Below, one piece after another: positions 34,225 to 41,520 of a DNA stretch of 41,657 bases. The stretch spans positions 54,976 to 96,632 of the forward strand of contig CAJTMM010000007.1 of assembly GCA_910577465.1 (NCBI GenBank), given 5' to 3'. Position 1 is the stretch's first letter; each line of letters begins with the position of its first letter. A program made the translations under genes and the position numbers. The notes below the pieces were generated by a model. That model had not been told where the DNA came from. It did not search any database and saw nothing but the letters and a program-made list of their open reading frames with translations. The DNA comes from an uncultured Muribaculaceae bacterium (lineage in GTDB: Bacteria; Bacteroidota; Bacteroidia; Bacteroidales; Muribaculaceae).

Positions 34225-36939
34225 ATGAAAAGAGTTTACACGTTTGGAGACGGTAAAGCAGAAGGCAATGCCTCGATGCGCAATCTCCTTGGCGGTAAAG
34301 GCGCAAACCTCGCCGAAATGAACTTGTTGGGAATGCCCGTACCCCCCGGTTTCACAATCACCACTGAAGTATGTACGGAATACACTCAATACGGTCGCGA
34401 CGAAGTTGTTAAGCGTCTCACCAGTGAGGTAGAAGCCGCTATAGCACATGTTGAATCGTTGACAGGCTGCAAATTTAATGACCCCGCTAATCCATTGTTG
34501 GTATCAGTTCGTTCTGGCGCACGTGCATCCATGCCCGGCATGATGGACACTGTGCTCAACCTTGGTATGAACGATGCCACTGTAGCATCTCTCGCTGAAA
34601 AGAGCGGTAATCCCCGTTTTGCATGGGATAGCTACCGTCGTTTCGTGCAAATGTACGGCGATGTGGTTCTCGGCATGAAACCCAAGAGCAAGAACGATAT
34701 AGATCCGTTCGAAGAAATAATGGAAAAGGTTAAAGAGGAAAAGGGTGTTAAACTCGATACCGAACTTGATGTTGAAGACCTCAAGAACCTCGTTAAGCTT
34801 TTCAAGGCAGCAGTTAAGGAATATACCGGCAAAGACTTCCCCGATAGCGCTTGGGAACAGCTTTGGGGTGGCATCTGCGCCGTATTTGATAGCTGGATGA
34901 ACGAACGCGCTATCCTTTACCGCCGAATGAACCAGATACCCGAAGAATGGGGTACTGCCGTCAACGTTCAGGCAATGGTTTATGGTAACATGGGCGATAA
35001 CTCCGCTACCGGTGTTGCTTTCAGCCGCGATGCTGCTACCGGTGAAAATATTTTCAACGGCGAATACTTGATCAACGCCCAGGGCGAAGACGTAGTTGCC
35101 GGTATCCGCACTCCCCAGCAGATTACTGTAGAAGGTTCTCGTCGCTGGGCTGCCCTTCAGGGTATCAGCGAAGAAGAACGTGCTTCAAAATATCCCTCTT
35201 TGGAAGAATCCATGCCCACTTGCGCTGCTGAGCTTATCGCTATCGCACACCGCCTTGAGGATTATTACAAGGACATGCAGGACATGGAATTCACCATTCA
35301 GGATGGCAAACTATGGATGCTTCAGACCCGTAACGGCAAGCGCACAGGTGCTGCTATGGTTAAGATAGCCATGGACCTTCTCCGTGCAGGTGAAATCGAC
35401 GAAAAGACTGCCCTTCTACGCATGGAACCGCAGAAACTCGATGAGCTTCTTCACCCGGTATTCGACAAGACTGCCCTCAAACGCGCTACTGTCGTTGCCA
35501 AAGGTCTCCCCGCATCACCCGGTGCTGCTACAGGTCAGGTAGTATTTGCTGCTGACGATGCAGAAGCTTGGGCAGAAAAGAAAAAGAAAGTGGTACTTGT
35601 CCGTATCGAGACTTCACCCGAAGACCTCCGCGGTATGGCTGTGGCACAAGGCATCCTCACCATGCGTGGCGGTATGACCTCACACGCTGCCGTTGTTGCT
35701 CGTGGCATGGGTAAGTGCTGTGTATCCGGTGCAGGCGAAATCCGCATCGATTACAAAGAGAAAACTCTCACTTGCGGTGGCAAGGTATATAAAGAAGGTG
35801 ACTGGATTTCACTCAACGGTTCTACAGGCGATGTTTACGACGGTCAGGTTCCCACTACAGAACCCGAACTCGACGGCGACTTCGGAGCCATCATGAATCT
35901 TGCTGCAAAATACACCAAGACTCTTGTCCGCACCAACGCCGACAGCCCCCGCGACGCAAAGCAGGCTCGTCACTTCGGCGCACAAGGTATCGGTCTTTGC
36001 CGTACAGAACACATGTTCTTTGAAGGTGACCGCATCAAAGCTGTTCGCGAAATGATTCTTGCAAGCGATGTTGAAGGACGTCGTGTTGCTCTCGCCAAAC
36101 TTCTCCCCATGCAGCGTGGCGACTTTGAAGGTATCTTTGAAGCTATGGACGGCTACGGTGTGACTATCCGTCTGCTCGATCCCCCGTTGCACGAATTCGT
36201 ACCTCACCAGACTGCGACTCAGAAAGAACTTGCTACCGAAATGGGCTTGTCCCTCGAAGAGGTTAAGGCTAAGGTAGACAGTCTTGAGGAATTCAACCCC
36301 ATGTTGGGTCACCGTGGTTGCCGTCTCGGTATCACCTACCCCGAAATCACCGAAATGCAGACTCGCGCCATCATTGAAGCAGCTCTCGCTGTTAAGGCAC
36401 GTGGCATCGACGTACATCCTGAAATCATGATACCCTTGGTAGGCTCTTTGAAAGAAATTCAGAACCAGGCAGATGTTATCCATCTTACCGCCGCCAAGGT
36501 ATTTGAAGAAAAAGGCCAGACTGTACTCTACAAGGTAGGTACCATGATTGAGGTTCCCCGCGCTGCTTTGGTAGCAAATCAGATTGCACAGGTAGCTGAA
36601 TTCTTCTCATTCGGTACAAACGACCTCACCCAGATGACATTCGGTTTCTCACGCGATGACGCTCCCAAGTTCTTGAAATTCTACAAGGAACACGGCATCA
36701 TCAAGACCGATCCCTTCGAAGTGCTCGATCAGGAAGGTGTAGGCCAACTCGTTCAAATGGGCGTAGAAAAAGGCCGTGCCACCAACCCCGATCTCAAGGT
36801 AGGTATCTGCGGCGAACATGGCGGCGAACCCTCTTCCGTTAAGTTCTGCGCTAAACTCGGCATGAACTACGTAAGCTGCTCACCCTTCCGTGTGCCCATC
36901 GCCCGCGTAGCCGCCGCGCAGGCTGCCATCGAGGATTAA
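34225..36939 (+). CDS. ppdK: Pyruvate, phosphate dikinase
   Basis: Interconverts pyruvate, ATP and phosphate with PEP, AMP and pyrophosphate, a central step of PPi-dependent glycolysis or gluconeogenesis. At 904 residues it is full length. The N-terminal ATP-grasp part starts VYTFGDGKAEGNASMRNLLG, then GKGANLAEM, and SVRSGARASMPGMMDTVLNL. The swivelling phosphohistidine domain carries TMRGGMTSHAAVVARGMGKC, whose His is the phosphorylated residue. The C-terminal PEP-binding TIM barrel contains GLCRTEHMFF, MLGHRGCRLGITYPEI, FSFGTNDLTQMTFGFSRDD and GICGEHGG. Codons are strongly biased toward C-ending forms, suggesting very high expression. A 13-bp terminator follows. Confidence 0.97.
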   Translation: MKRVYTFGDGKAEGNASMRNLLGGKGANLAEMNLLGMPVPPGFTITTEVCTEYTQYGRDEVVKRLTSEVEAAIAHVESLTGCKFNDPANPLLVSVRSGARASMPGMMDTVLNLGMNDATVASLAEKSGNPRFAWDSYRRFVQMYGDVVLGMKPKSKNDIDPFEEIMEKVKEEKGVKLDTELDVEDLKNLVKLFKAAVKEYTGKDFPDSAWEQLWGGICAVFDSWMNERAILYRRMNQIPEEWGTAVNVQAMVYGNMGDNSATGVAFSRDAATGENIFNGEYLINAQGEDVVAGIRTPQQITVEGSRRWAALQGISEEERASKYPSLEESMPTCAAELIAIAHRLEDYYKDMQDMEFTIQDGKLWMLQTRNGKRTGAAMVKIAMDLLRAGEIDEKTALLRMEPQKLDELLHPVFDKTALKRATVVAKGLPASPGAATGQVVFAADDAEAWAEKKKKVVLVRIETSPEDLRGMAVAQGILTMRGGMTSHAAVVARGMGKCCVSGAGEIRIDYKEKTLTCGGKVYKEGDWISLNGSTGDVYDGQVPTTEPELDGDFGAIMNLAAKYTKTLVRTNADSPRDAKQARHFGAQGIGLCRTEHMFFEGDRIKAVREMILASDVEGRRVALAKLLPMQRGDFEGIFEAMDGYGVTIRLLDPPLHEFVPHQTATQKELATEMGLSLEEVKAKVDSLEEFNPMLGHRGCRLGITYPEITEMQTRAIIEAALAVKARGIDVHPEIMIPLVGSLKEIQNQADVIHLTAAKVFEEKGQTVLYKVGTMIEVPRAALVANQIAQVAEFFSFGTNDLTQMTFGFSRDDAPKFLKFYKEHGIIKTDPFEVLDQEGVGQLVQMGVEKGRATNPDLKVGICGEHGGEPSSVKFCAKLGMNYVSCSPFRVPIARVAAAQAAIED

Positions 36940-36965
36940 GCGAATAATCAACATTGACAGACACT

Positions 36966-37014
36966 TAGGCTGTAACGCACCGATAAAAAGGGCGTTACAG
37001 CCTATTGTATTCTT
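36966..37014 (+). terminator. Terminator after ppdK
   Basis: A perfect 13-bp stem, TAGGCTGTAACGC (36966-36978) with GCGTTACAGCCTA (36992-37004), runs into TTGTATTCTT. It also marks the end of the conserved chromosomal block. Confidence 0.9.
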
Positions 37015-37065
37015 GGGCGGTTCGTTCACTTGGCATCACTTTGTGTAGCCAAATGCTCGGAAAAA

Positions 37066-37125
37066 TGTACAAATGTGTACACACTTTTCAGAGGTCGGTG
37101 TACAGTGGTGTACAAATGGGTGTAC
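37066..37125. repeat. Cluster of five TGTAC repeats upstream of the recombinase remnant
   Basis: TGTAC occurs at 37066, 37076, 37099, 37109 and 37121, mostly in the context (A/G)TGTAC(A). Steps are 10, 23, 10 and 12 bp, so sites tend to lie on one face of the helix. They precede the truncated integrase gene by about 140 bp. They could be arm-type recombinase binding sites or an operator. Confidence 0.6.
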
Positions 37126-37204
37126 AACTCGTAATGGTCAGTAACTACGGATGATACAATTTTTGAAACGGATAAATAATAACAATCAATAGGAACACGG
37201 AAGT

Positions 37205-37225
37205 CATGGGACCACACATGGGTCC
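37205..37225. repeat. Direct repeat CATGGGWCC, twice
   Basis: CATGGGACC (37205-37213) and CATGGGTCC (37217-37225) are near-identical direct repeats 12 bp apart, whose GGACC/GGTCC parts can also pair. They lie 36 bp ahead of the recombinase remnant start and may belong to its recombination or control region. Confidence 0.4.
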
Positions 37226-37261
37226 GCTTTTGACCGAAGAAAATGAACAACCAAAAAAGAA

Positions 37262-37459
37262 ATGGCAACATTCAAAGCAACAGTGCGCGGTGAGCGCAAG
37301 GATGGTTTCTTGCAGGTCTATATCCGGATGACGCACAACAAGCGTCATGGATACATCAAGACTGACAAGATGGTGACGGCACAGCAGTTCGACAAGCATG
37401 GGGATATTTGTTTTTATCCTGCAAATCAGTTATTTTTGTTGTGTAAAATTTATCAATAA
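37262..37459 (+). pseudogene. Truncated tyrosine recombinase (N-terminal arm-binding part only)
   Basis: The first 45 or so residues (MATFKATVRGERKDGFLQVY, then IRMTHNKRHGYIKTDKMVTA) match the beginning of Bacteroidota phage/ICE-type integrases, whose N-terminal beta-sheet binds arm DNA. After about HGDI (near 37410) the resemblance stops. The frame runs 17 unrelated residues to a stop, giving 65 residues instead of roughly 400. The core-binding and catalytic domains are missing and not found elsewhere in the window. I read this as a remnant left by deletion or by insertion of the following DNA. It lies right at the boundary between the conserved block and the AT-rich accessory genes. Confidence 0.75.
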
Positions 37460-37578
37460 TCAAAATGAATTAGAAATCGAATAAGACATATTAAAAAGAG
37501 TGTTTCACTTTTTACTTGATGTATTCTGAAAAATCGCCAATTTAACAGAAATATCCATCGCAGTAGAAAGGAAATGCT
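37411..37578. other. AT-rich noncoding stretch after the recombinase breakpoint
   Basis: Sequence between the recombinase breakpoint and the structured element. I see no coding frame with a plausible start and no consensus promoter in it. Confidence 0.4.
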
Positions 37579-37673
37579 TGCACCTATACAGGTGTGGGCT
37601 TTTCTTATTTGCATGGATATAGGTGTTTGGCGATACCTTCAGAATAGCAAATTAAGTACATAAGCCTGCACCT
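37579..37673 (+). other. Long imperfect hairpin element (attC-like or regulatory RNA candidate)
   Basis: Three nested stems can be drawn. The outer one is 12 bp: AGGTGTGGGCTT (37590-37601) with AAGCCTGCACCT (37662-37673), two pairs being G-T. The middle one is 9 bp: CTTATTTGC (37604-37612) with GCAAATTAAG (37647-37656), leaving one extrahelical T at 37652. The inner one is 6 bp: AGGTGT (37621-37626) with ATACCT (37633-37638), closing a 6-nt loop. TGCACCT also occurs as a direct repeat at 37579 and 37667, allowing an alternative CACCT/AGGTG hairpin at 37581-37594. The element sits ahead of the first accessory gene. No IntI-type core sites are visible at its ends. Confidence 0.55.
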
Positions 37674-37674
37674 T

Positions 37675-37696
37675 CTTTTTGCTGTGTCGCAAAAAG
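37675..37696 (+). other. Hairpin immediately ahead of the WG-repeat gene
   Basis: CTTTTTGC (37675-37682) and GCAAAAAG (37689-37696) form a perfect 8-bp stem with a 6-nt loop, directly after the long hairpin and 5 bp ahead of the ATG at 37702. It would place the start codon next to a stem, so it could limit translation. It has no trailing T run, so it is not a normal terminator. Confidence 0.5.
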
Positions 37697-37701
37697 AGCC
37701 T

Positions 37702-38505
37702 ATGGAAATATATCAGGAAAATGGTTTATACGGACTAAGGAATGATTGTGGAGAAGTGCTTATTGCTCCACAATATAGAGAGTTTTATCCATTCTCATGC
37801 GGATTGGCATGTGTCCAAAACATTAAGTACCAATATTCTTATATAAACCAAGAGAATCAAGTTATTATTCCTTTTGGAAATTATATGTGGCTTGATTACA
37901 TGTTTACTTGTGGTTATGCGAGAGTAATTCAGTATAGTGCAATAGAGGATAAGCAATATTGGGGTATTATCAATACGATGGGGCTTATAGTGGTGCCATG
38001 TGAGTATGATAACATCTGGACTCTAAATGAAAAATATCTTGACAACCTTAAAGCCGTCAAGAATGGCAAAGAGTGTAAAATTAACTTACGAAAAGCTGAA
38101 AATTATATTGTCTTGGATGGACTTAAATATATCCGGACTTATACCGTTGATGAGTTCAAAGCAGAATTTAATGTAAGCAGAATCTTTGTGAGAGTCAACA
38201 CCAACAACAATCTTGTATCATTTTATTATGGTACAAATATTGGGATAGTTTCCAACGACAACTGCATGTTAAACCCATCAATATCAATTGTATGCAATAG
38301 TGCAGGCAAAGTATTTTGTTTACTCCATCATAAAAACAATGTTGGCAAAAAGAGAATAAGACAAGCTAAATATCTTGCTCAAACTAAACATACCCAGCAC
38401 TATTCGAGAGATTATGACTCATACAATGATTATAAAGATTATCTTGAAGAGTCAAGGCTTGATGCTTTTGAGGGAGATGTGAGTAACTATTGGAATATTG
38501 ACTAA
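37702..38505 (+). CDS. WG-repeat-like protein
   Basis: A 267-residue protein from the ATG at 37702; a GTG at 37684 lies inside the preceding hairpin and is less likely. The N-terminal 110 residues have two or three WG-type repeats (YQENGLYGLRNDCGEVLIAP, then QYREFYPFSCGLACV; later KQYWGIINTMGLIVVPCEYD). This pattern is known in beta-rich proteins of unclear binding function. The middle is unassigned. The C-terminus is Asp/Tyr-rich (RDYDSYNDYKDYLEESRLDA) and ends YWNID. No signal peptide is present, so it should be cytoplasmic. It is the first gene of the AT-rich array. WG-repeat proteins occur in many Bacteroidales accessory clusters, and an immunity role is possible but untested. Confidence 0.7.
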   Translation: MEIYQENGLYGLRNDCGEVLIAPQYREFYPFSCGLACVQNIKYQYSYINQENQVIIPFGNYMWLDYMFTCGYARVIQYSAIEDKQYWGIINTMGLIVVPCEYDNIWTLNEKYLDNLKAVKNGKECKINLRKAENYIVLDGLKYIRTYTVDEFKAEFNVSRIFVRVNTNNNLVSFYYGTNIGIVSNDNCMLNPSISIVCNSAGKVFCLLHHKNNVGKKRIRQAKYLAQTKHTQHYSRDYDSYNDYKDYLEESRLDAFEGDVSNYWNID

Positions 38506-38525
38506 CAGACCATAGGAAGAAATAA

Positions 38526-38981
38526 ATGAGAAAATATGACTTTGCGAATATAACAGTTCGTCCATTCCCTACTATTTCAGATGTATCGAACCCTTACATA
38601 TTTGGTGGAATAAAATCCGTCATAAATGTATCAGAGAAAGAGGATTTATCTCTAAAAGAGTATTATCGTACCAACTTTATCCAATATCATCACTTACCCC
38701 TAAAAGAATGTGTTTCAGATATAGGCTGGAGTAAAATTCTGGAATGCACTAAGATACTCATTGACAATATAGAAAATCAGACTCCGACTATAGTACATTG
38801 TATAGGAGGGAATAATAGAAGTCCACTTGTGGTTGAATGTGCATACTACGCTCTCTTTAACAAACATTTGAATGATGAATACAAAGGAGCAGCCAATCAC
38901 TTGCTGTATAATATTAAACAAGGTTATCTTCCTCTCTCTCTACAAGAAATTGAGACACAACTAAGCTTACTCAACACATAG
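38526..38981 (+). CDS. Dual-specificity-phosphatase-like protein
   Basis: A 151-residue protein bearing the cysteine-phosphatase signature HC-x5-RS as HCIGGNNRS (Cys92, Arg98, Ser99), preceded by a beta strand (PTIVHC) as in the DSP/PTP fold. The N-terminal part (GGIKSVINVSEKED) also resembles the start of the phosphatase core. A general-acid Asp could be Asp65, but this is uncertain. The loop contains two Asn in place of the usual Gly/Val, so activity cannot be assumed. A GGAAG-like ribosome site precedes the ATG by 6-10 bp. It follows the WG-repeat gene by 20 bp, and the protease gene starts 1 bp after its stop, implying one transcript. Confidence 0.65.
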   Translation: MRKYDFANITVRPFPTISDVSNPYIFGGIKSVINVSEKEDLSLKEYYRTNFIQYHHLPLKECVSDIGWSKILECTKILIDNIENQTPTIVHCIGGNNRSPLVVECAYYALFNKHLNDEYKGAANHLLYNIKQGYLPLSLQEIETQLSLLNT

Positions 38982-38982
38982 A

Positions 38983-39411
38983 ATGATATACCCCAAAATG
39001 ATATACCCGATACATTACGGTTTAGAAAAGGCTGGTTTACCCCTTATTCTGACCACAGAAAACCCTCAGAACTTGTGTTTTTTGATAGACACCGGCTCAA
39101 CAAATGACGTAATCTTTGACTTTGTGTACAACCATTTCAAAGACTACTTTATACAGACCTCAGAAAGTCAGAACATCATGGGAATTGATGGCTCATTAAA
39201 ACCATCCACTATTGTAAATGCAGATTTGCAGTTTGATGGTGTGAGGTATAAAGCTCCCTTTGTTGTTCTTGAAGCCAATGAGGCCATTACCCAAGTACAG
39301 GCAGAATCAGGCATACAGATACATGGAGTGTTGGGCATTCCTTTTCTCTTAGAGAATAAATGTGTGATCAATTTTTATAGCGGAATATTATCTGGATATA
39401 ATACATTATGA
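38983..39411 (+). CDS. Retropepsin-like aspartic protease
   Basis: A 142-residue protein with the catalytic motif of clan AA aspartic proteases, CFLIDTGSTNDVIF (Asp36-Thr-Gly-Ser). The second hallmark is the hydrophobic-Gly pattern near the end, HGVLGIPFLLENKCVINF. A single copy of the motif means it would act as a dimer, as retropepsins do. Residues IMGIDGSLKPSTIVNADLQF lie between them as a flap-like region. No signal peptide is present. Its first 30 bp are a 15-bp tandem duplication, so two start codons (38983 and 38998) are possible. It starts 1 bp after the phosphatase-like gene and overlaps the next by 4 bp. Confidence 0.75.
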   Translation: MIYPKMIYPIHYGLEKAGLPLILTTENPQNLCFLIDTGSTNDVIFDFVYNHFKDYFIQTSESQNIMGIDGSLKPSTIVNADLQFDGVRYKAPFVVLEANEAITQVQAESGIQIHGVLGIPFLLENKCVINFYSGILSGYNTL

Positions 39412-39752
39412 CTAAATTAGATAAGATGACATTTTGGATAATAGAGATCGTTATAGTTGTGTTGGTATTTCGCCCATGGGATATATGTTATGAATTGCAT
39501 ACGAATGATTGTGTTACAACGCATTCAAGTATGATTTGGGTTAAAAGATTTTATCAGCACATACCGGAAATAAGTCCGTCATTAATCTTATTTGGCACCA
39601 TAATGAATGTCTCGGCTTTATATTGTGGGAAGTTAAAATCGATCAAAGAGTTATCTGTTATAGACAAAGTTATAATTCGCATTTGTGCTGCGATAGTTGC
39701 CTTTACATCATTGAGTATAGTCTTTTTAATAATCAATTATTTTTTAAATTAA
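39408..39752 (+). CDS. Small membrane protein, unknown
   Basis: A 114-residue protein with three predicted membrane helices (about residues 8-24, 56-72 and 86-111: FWIIEIVIVVLVF, SLILFGTIMNVSALYC, IIRICAAIVAFTSLSIVFLI). Its ATG overlaps the protease stop by 4 bp (ATGA), a sign of translational coupling. Codon use is AT-rich as in its neighbours. I do not recognise the family. It may anchor or report on the protease. Confidence 0.6.
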   Translation: MTKLDKMTFWIIEIVIVVLVFRPWDICYELHTNDCVTTHSSMIWVKRFYQHIPEISPSLILFGTIMNVSALYCGKLKSIKELSVIDKVIIRICAAIVAFTSLSIVFLIINYFLN

Positions 39753-39781
39753 TGTAAAATTTTGTATGCCTATTATTAGGC

Positions 39782-39892
39782 TTGCAAAAAGAAACAGACA
39801 TTCAGATACTGGGGGTGCCTTAGGAGTGCCTTTTCCTCTTAGAGAATAGATTTATGATTGACTTCGATAAACTGATAATTAAAGCACAATAA
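39782..39892 (+). pseudogene. Decayed C-terminal fragment of a second retropepsin-like gene
   Basis: This stretch aligns with the end of the intact protease gene (about 39298-39390). The frame beginning at 39782 reads LQKETDIQI, against VQAESGIQI in the intact gene. After two compensating indels (net +3) it continues with the counterparts of GVPF and LLEN, and ends at a TAA (39890-39892), 1 bp before the ATPase ATG. An in-frame TAG at the first indel breaks the reading. The N-terminal catalytic half is missing. It appears to be a remnant of a diverged paralogue that once preceded the ATPase gene. Confidence 0.6.
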
Positions 39893-39893
39893 T

Positions 39894-40838
39894 ATGACAT
39901 ATCTTGAAAAATTCATATTTCCCGACCTTGAACATGACACTCTTATTCATGATGAACGAAAGGGTTCATTTTATGATGAACACAGTTATCCTTTCCACCT
40001 TACATCAAATATGGGATTATGGTCATTGGACTTAGAGCCTATAACGATACTCTATGGTGGCAATGGATCTGGCAAGTCCACAATAATAAATGTTATTAGT
40101 CAGAAATTATGTGCCGACAGACAATCCATGTTTAATTCTAGCCCACACTTCATAGAATATGTGAATAGGTGTCAGTATATCTCAAGCAAAACACTTGCAG
40201 GTGAGACATTATATAAAGGACATCGCACACCTCAGAAATATGATATTTCAAAGGTCACTACTGTATTGACAAGTGATGATATATTCCATTGGATGCTTGA
40301 GTTAAGACTTGAAAATGACAAAAAACTTCAGAAGAGTTATTTTCTCATGGATGATTTCAGCAATCCGGAGGAATTGCCAAAACATTTGAATTTTAACACA
40401 GGCTACAATGCGGATAGATATTCACGAGGTGTTGAAGTAATGAAAGCCCGAAGAGGCAAAAACTATTCTTTCAATAAATTGCTAATTGATAGGATTGGCA
40501 AAATCGAGAGAGGCTTTAGCAATGGTGAAACTGCCTTGATGAAACTTTCTGAATTATTGGACGCCCCCGGTTTATATCTTCTTGATGAGCCAGAAAACAG
40601 CATGTCATGTGAATTTCAGATGAAATTATCATCTATAATCCAATATCTTGCAAGGTATGGCAAATGTCAATTTATCATAGCTTCTCACTCGCCTTTTATC
40701 TTGTCTATGGATGGCGCCAAGATTTACAATCTTGACCACAATCCAGTAGATATTTGTAATTGGTGGGAACTTGATAATATGAAGCACTATTTTAATCTGT
40801 TTTACGATGCAAAGGAGCACTTTATAAGCAAGCAATGA
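39894..40838 (+). CDS. AAA/ABC-type ATPase of unknown role
   Basis: A 314-residue soluble ATPase of the AAA_21/ABC-like class. It has Walker A GGNGSGKST (55-63), a signature-like FSNGETALMKL (208-218), Walker B LYLLDEPEN with Glu232, and a switch His265 in ASHSPFIL. The insert between the two halves (about residues 75-195) is short, without a coiled-coil arm, so it is not a standard SMC, RecF or Rad50 protein. Stand-alone ATPases of this type often pair with a nuclease or membrane effector in defence or mobile islands. No nuclease domain is fused here. Its stop overlaps the next small membrane gene by 4 bp (ATGA), making that gene its likely partner. Confidence 0.8.
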   Translation: MTYLEKFIFPDLEHDTLIHDERKGSFYDEHSYPFHLTSNMGLWSLDLEPITILYGGNGSGKSTIINVISQKLCADRQSMFNSSPHFIEYVNRCQYISSKTLAGETLYKGHRTPQKYDISKVTTVLTSDDIFHWMLELRLENDKKLQKSYFLMDDFSNPEELPKHLNFNTGYNADRYSRGVEVMKARRGKNYSFNKLLIDRIGKIERGFSNGETALMKLSELLDAPGLYLLDEPENSMSCEFQMKLSSIIQYLARYGKCQFIIASHSPFILSMDGAKIYNLDHNPVDICNWWELDNMKHYFNLFYDAKEHFISKQ

Positions 40839-41131
40839 TTGAAGCAATAGCAATTATAGCAATAGGGGCGGTTATTTTGCTCTATGCACAGAGACAGTCT
40901 AATAAAAAGACTATTGAGCAACAAGATTACAAACTCCGTCGCTATGAAGGTCGAACAAACGCTGAAGATGAAGCAGAAGCTAAAAGACTTCAAGACTGGT
41001 ATCATTTTGACAAGATAATGAGACAACTGCGTTCAGAAGATGAATATTCAGAGTTTGAACCGTATGAAATGATTAAAGAGCGTGCGAAAGCCAAGTTCCG
41101 AAAAATATATGGATATGAATACAAGGAATAA
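40835..41131 (+). CDS. Small protein with N-terminal membrane helix
   Basis: A 98-residue protein with one N-terminal helix (IEAIAIIAIGAVILLYA) followed by a charged, probably helical cytoplasmic tail (KTIEQQDYKLRRYEGRTNAE, then DEAEAKRLQDWYHFDKIMRQ). It starts inside the ATPase stop (ATGA overlap), so it is made with the ATPase and may tether it. No family is recognised. Confidence 0.65.
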   Translation: MIEAIAIIAIGAVILLYAQRQSNKKTIEQQDYKLRRYEGRTNAEDEAEAKRLQDWYHFDKIMRQLRSEDEYSEFEPYEMIKERAKAKFRKIYGYEYKE

Positions 41132-41501
41132 TGTTGTTTTTTCATCTGCAGAACTCGTATATATCGGAGATATCGGATTTATGTTTGAGATAAGGCAATC
41201 CCTCAAACATAATCTGATAAGCCCCGATGTGCTGAGATTCTTTGATGGAGTGCAGGAAAGTGGAGAAGTTACAGAAGATAGAGCTTTCCCTCATTCAATC
41301 ACCAATACAAATCTTAGTCATTCAATATTCCATAATATTGGAGAAGAATGGATTGTGTGTCATGATGGTGTATTCAGAAAGTGCAAGTCTGTAAAATGTA
41401 AAACAGAGTTATCAAACAAATCTTGTGAACAGATTTTCTATGTTGATAAAAGCCTTTGCTTTCAGCAAGTAGCTGGTGTAATGTCATATGAGCATCTATA
41501 A
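41109..41501 (+). CDS. Hypothetical protein
   Basis: About 130 residues from the ATG at 41109 (an ATG at 41115 is as good; the GTG at 41082 lies deep inside the previous gene). It overlaps the end of the previous gene by 23 bp in another frame. The sequence (VFSSAELVYIGDIGFMFEIR, then EEWIVCHDGVFRKCKSVKCK) has several Cys residues but no motif I recognise. It is AT-rich like the rest of the array and probably in the same transcript. Confidence 0.55.
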   Translation: MDMNTRNNVVFSSAELVYIGDIGFMFEIRQSLKHNLISPDVLRFFDGVQESGEVTEDRAFPHSITNTNLSHSIFHNIGEEWIVCHDGVFRKCKSVKCKTELSNKSCEQIFYVDKSLCFQQVAGVMSYEHL

Positions 41502-41520
41502 TCATTGATGAAAATTTAAT

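Noticed and set aside
35809..36483. A 224-residue antisense frame within ppdK
   Set aside because: It is a shadow produced by the strong codon bias of ppdK and has no start context or recognisable domain.
37066..37125. CRISPR-like repeats
   Set aside because: The repeated unit is only 5 bp and the spacing is irregular. No cas gene is present.
37579..37673. Classical integron attC site
   Set aside because: The fold with an extrahelical base is suggestive, but neither end carries RYYYAAC or GTTRRRY core sites, and no intI gene is present. I keep it only as attC-like or regulatory.
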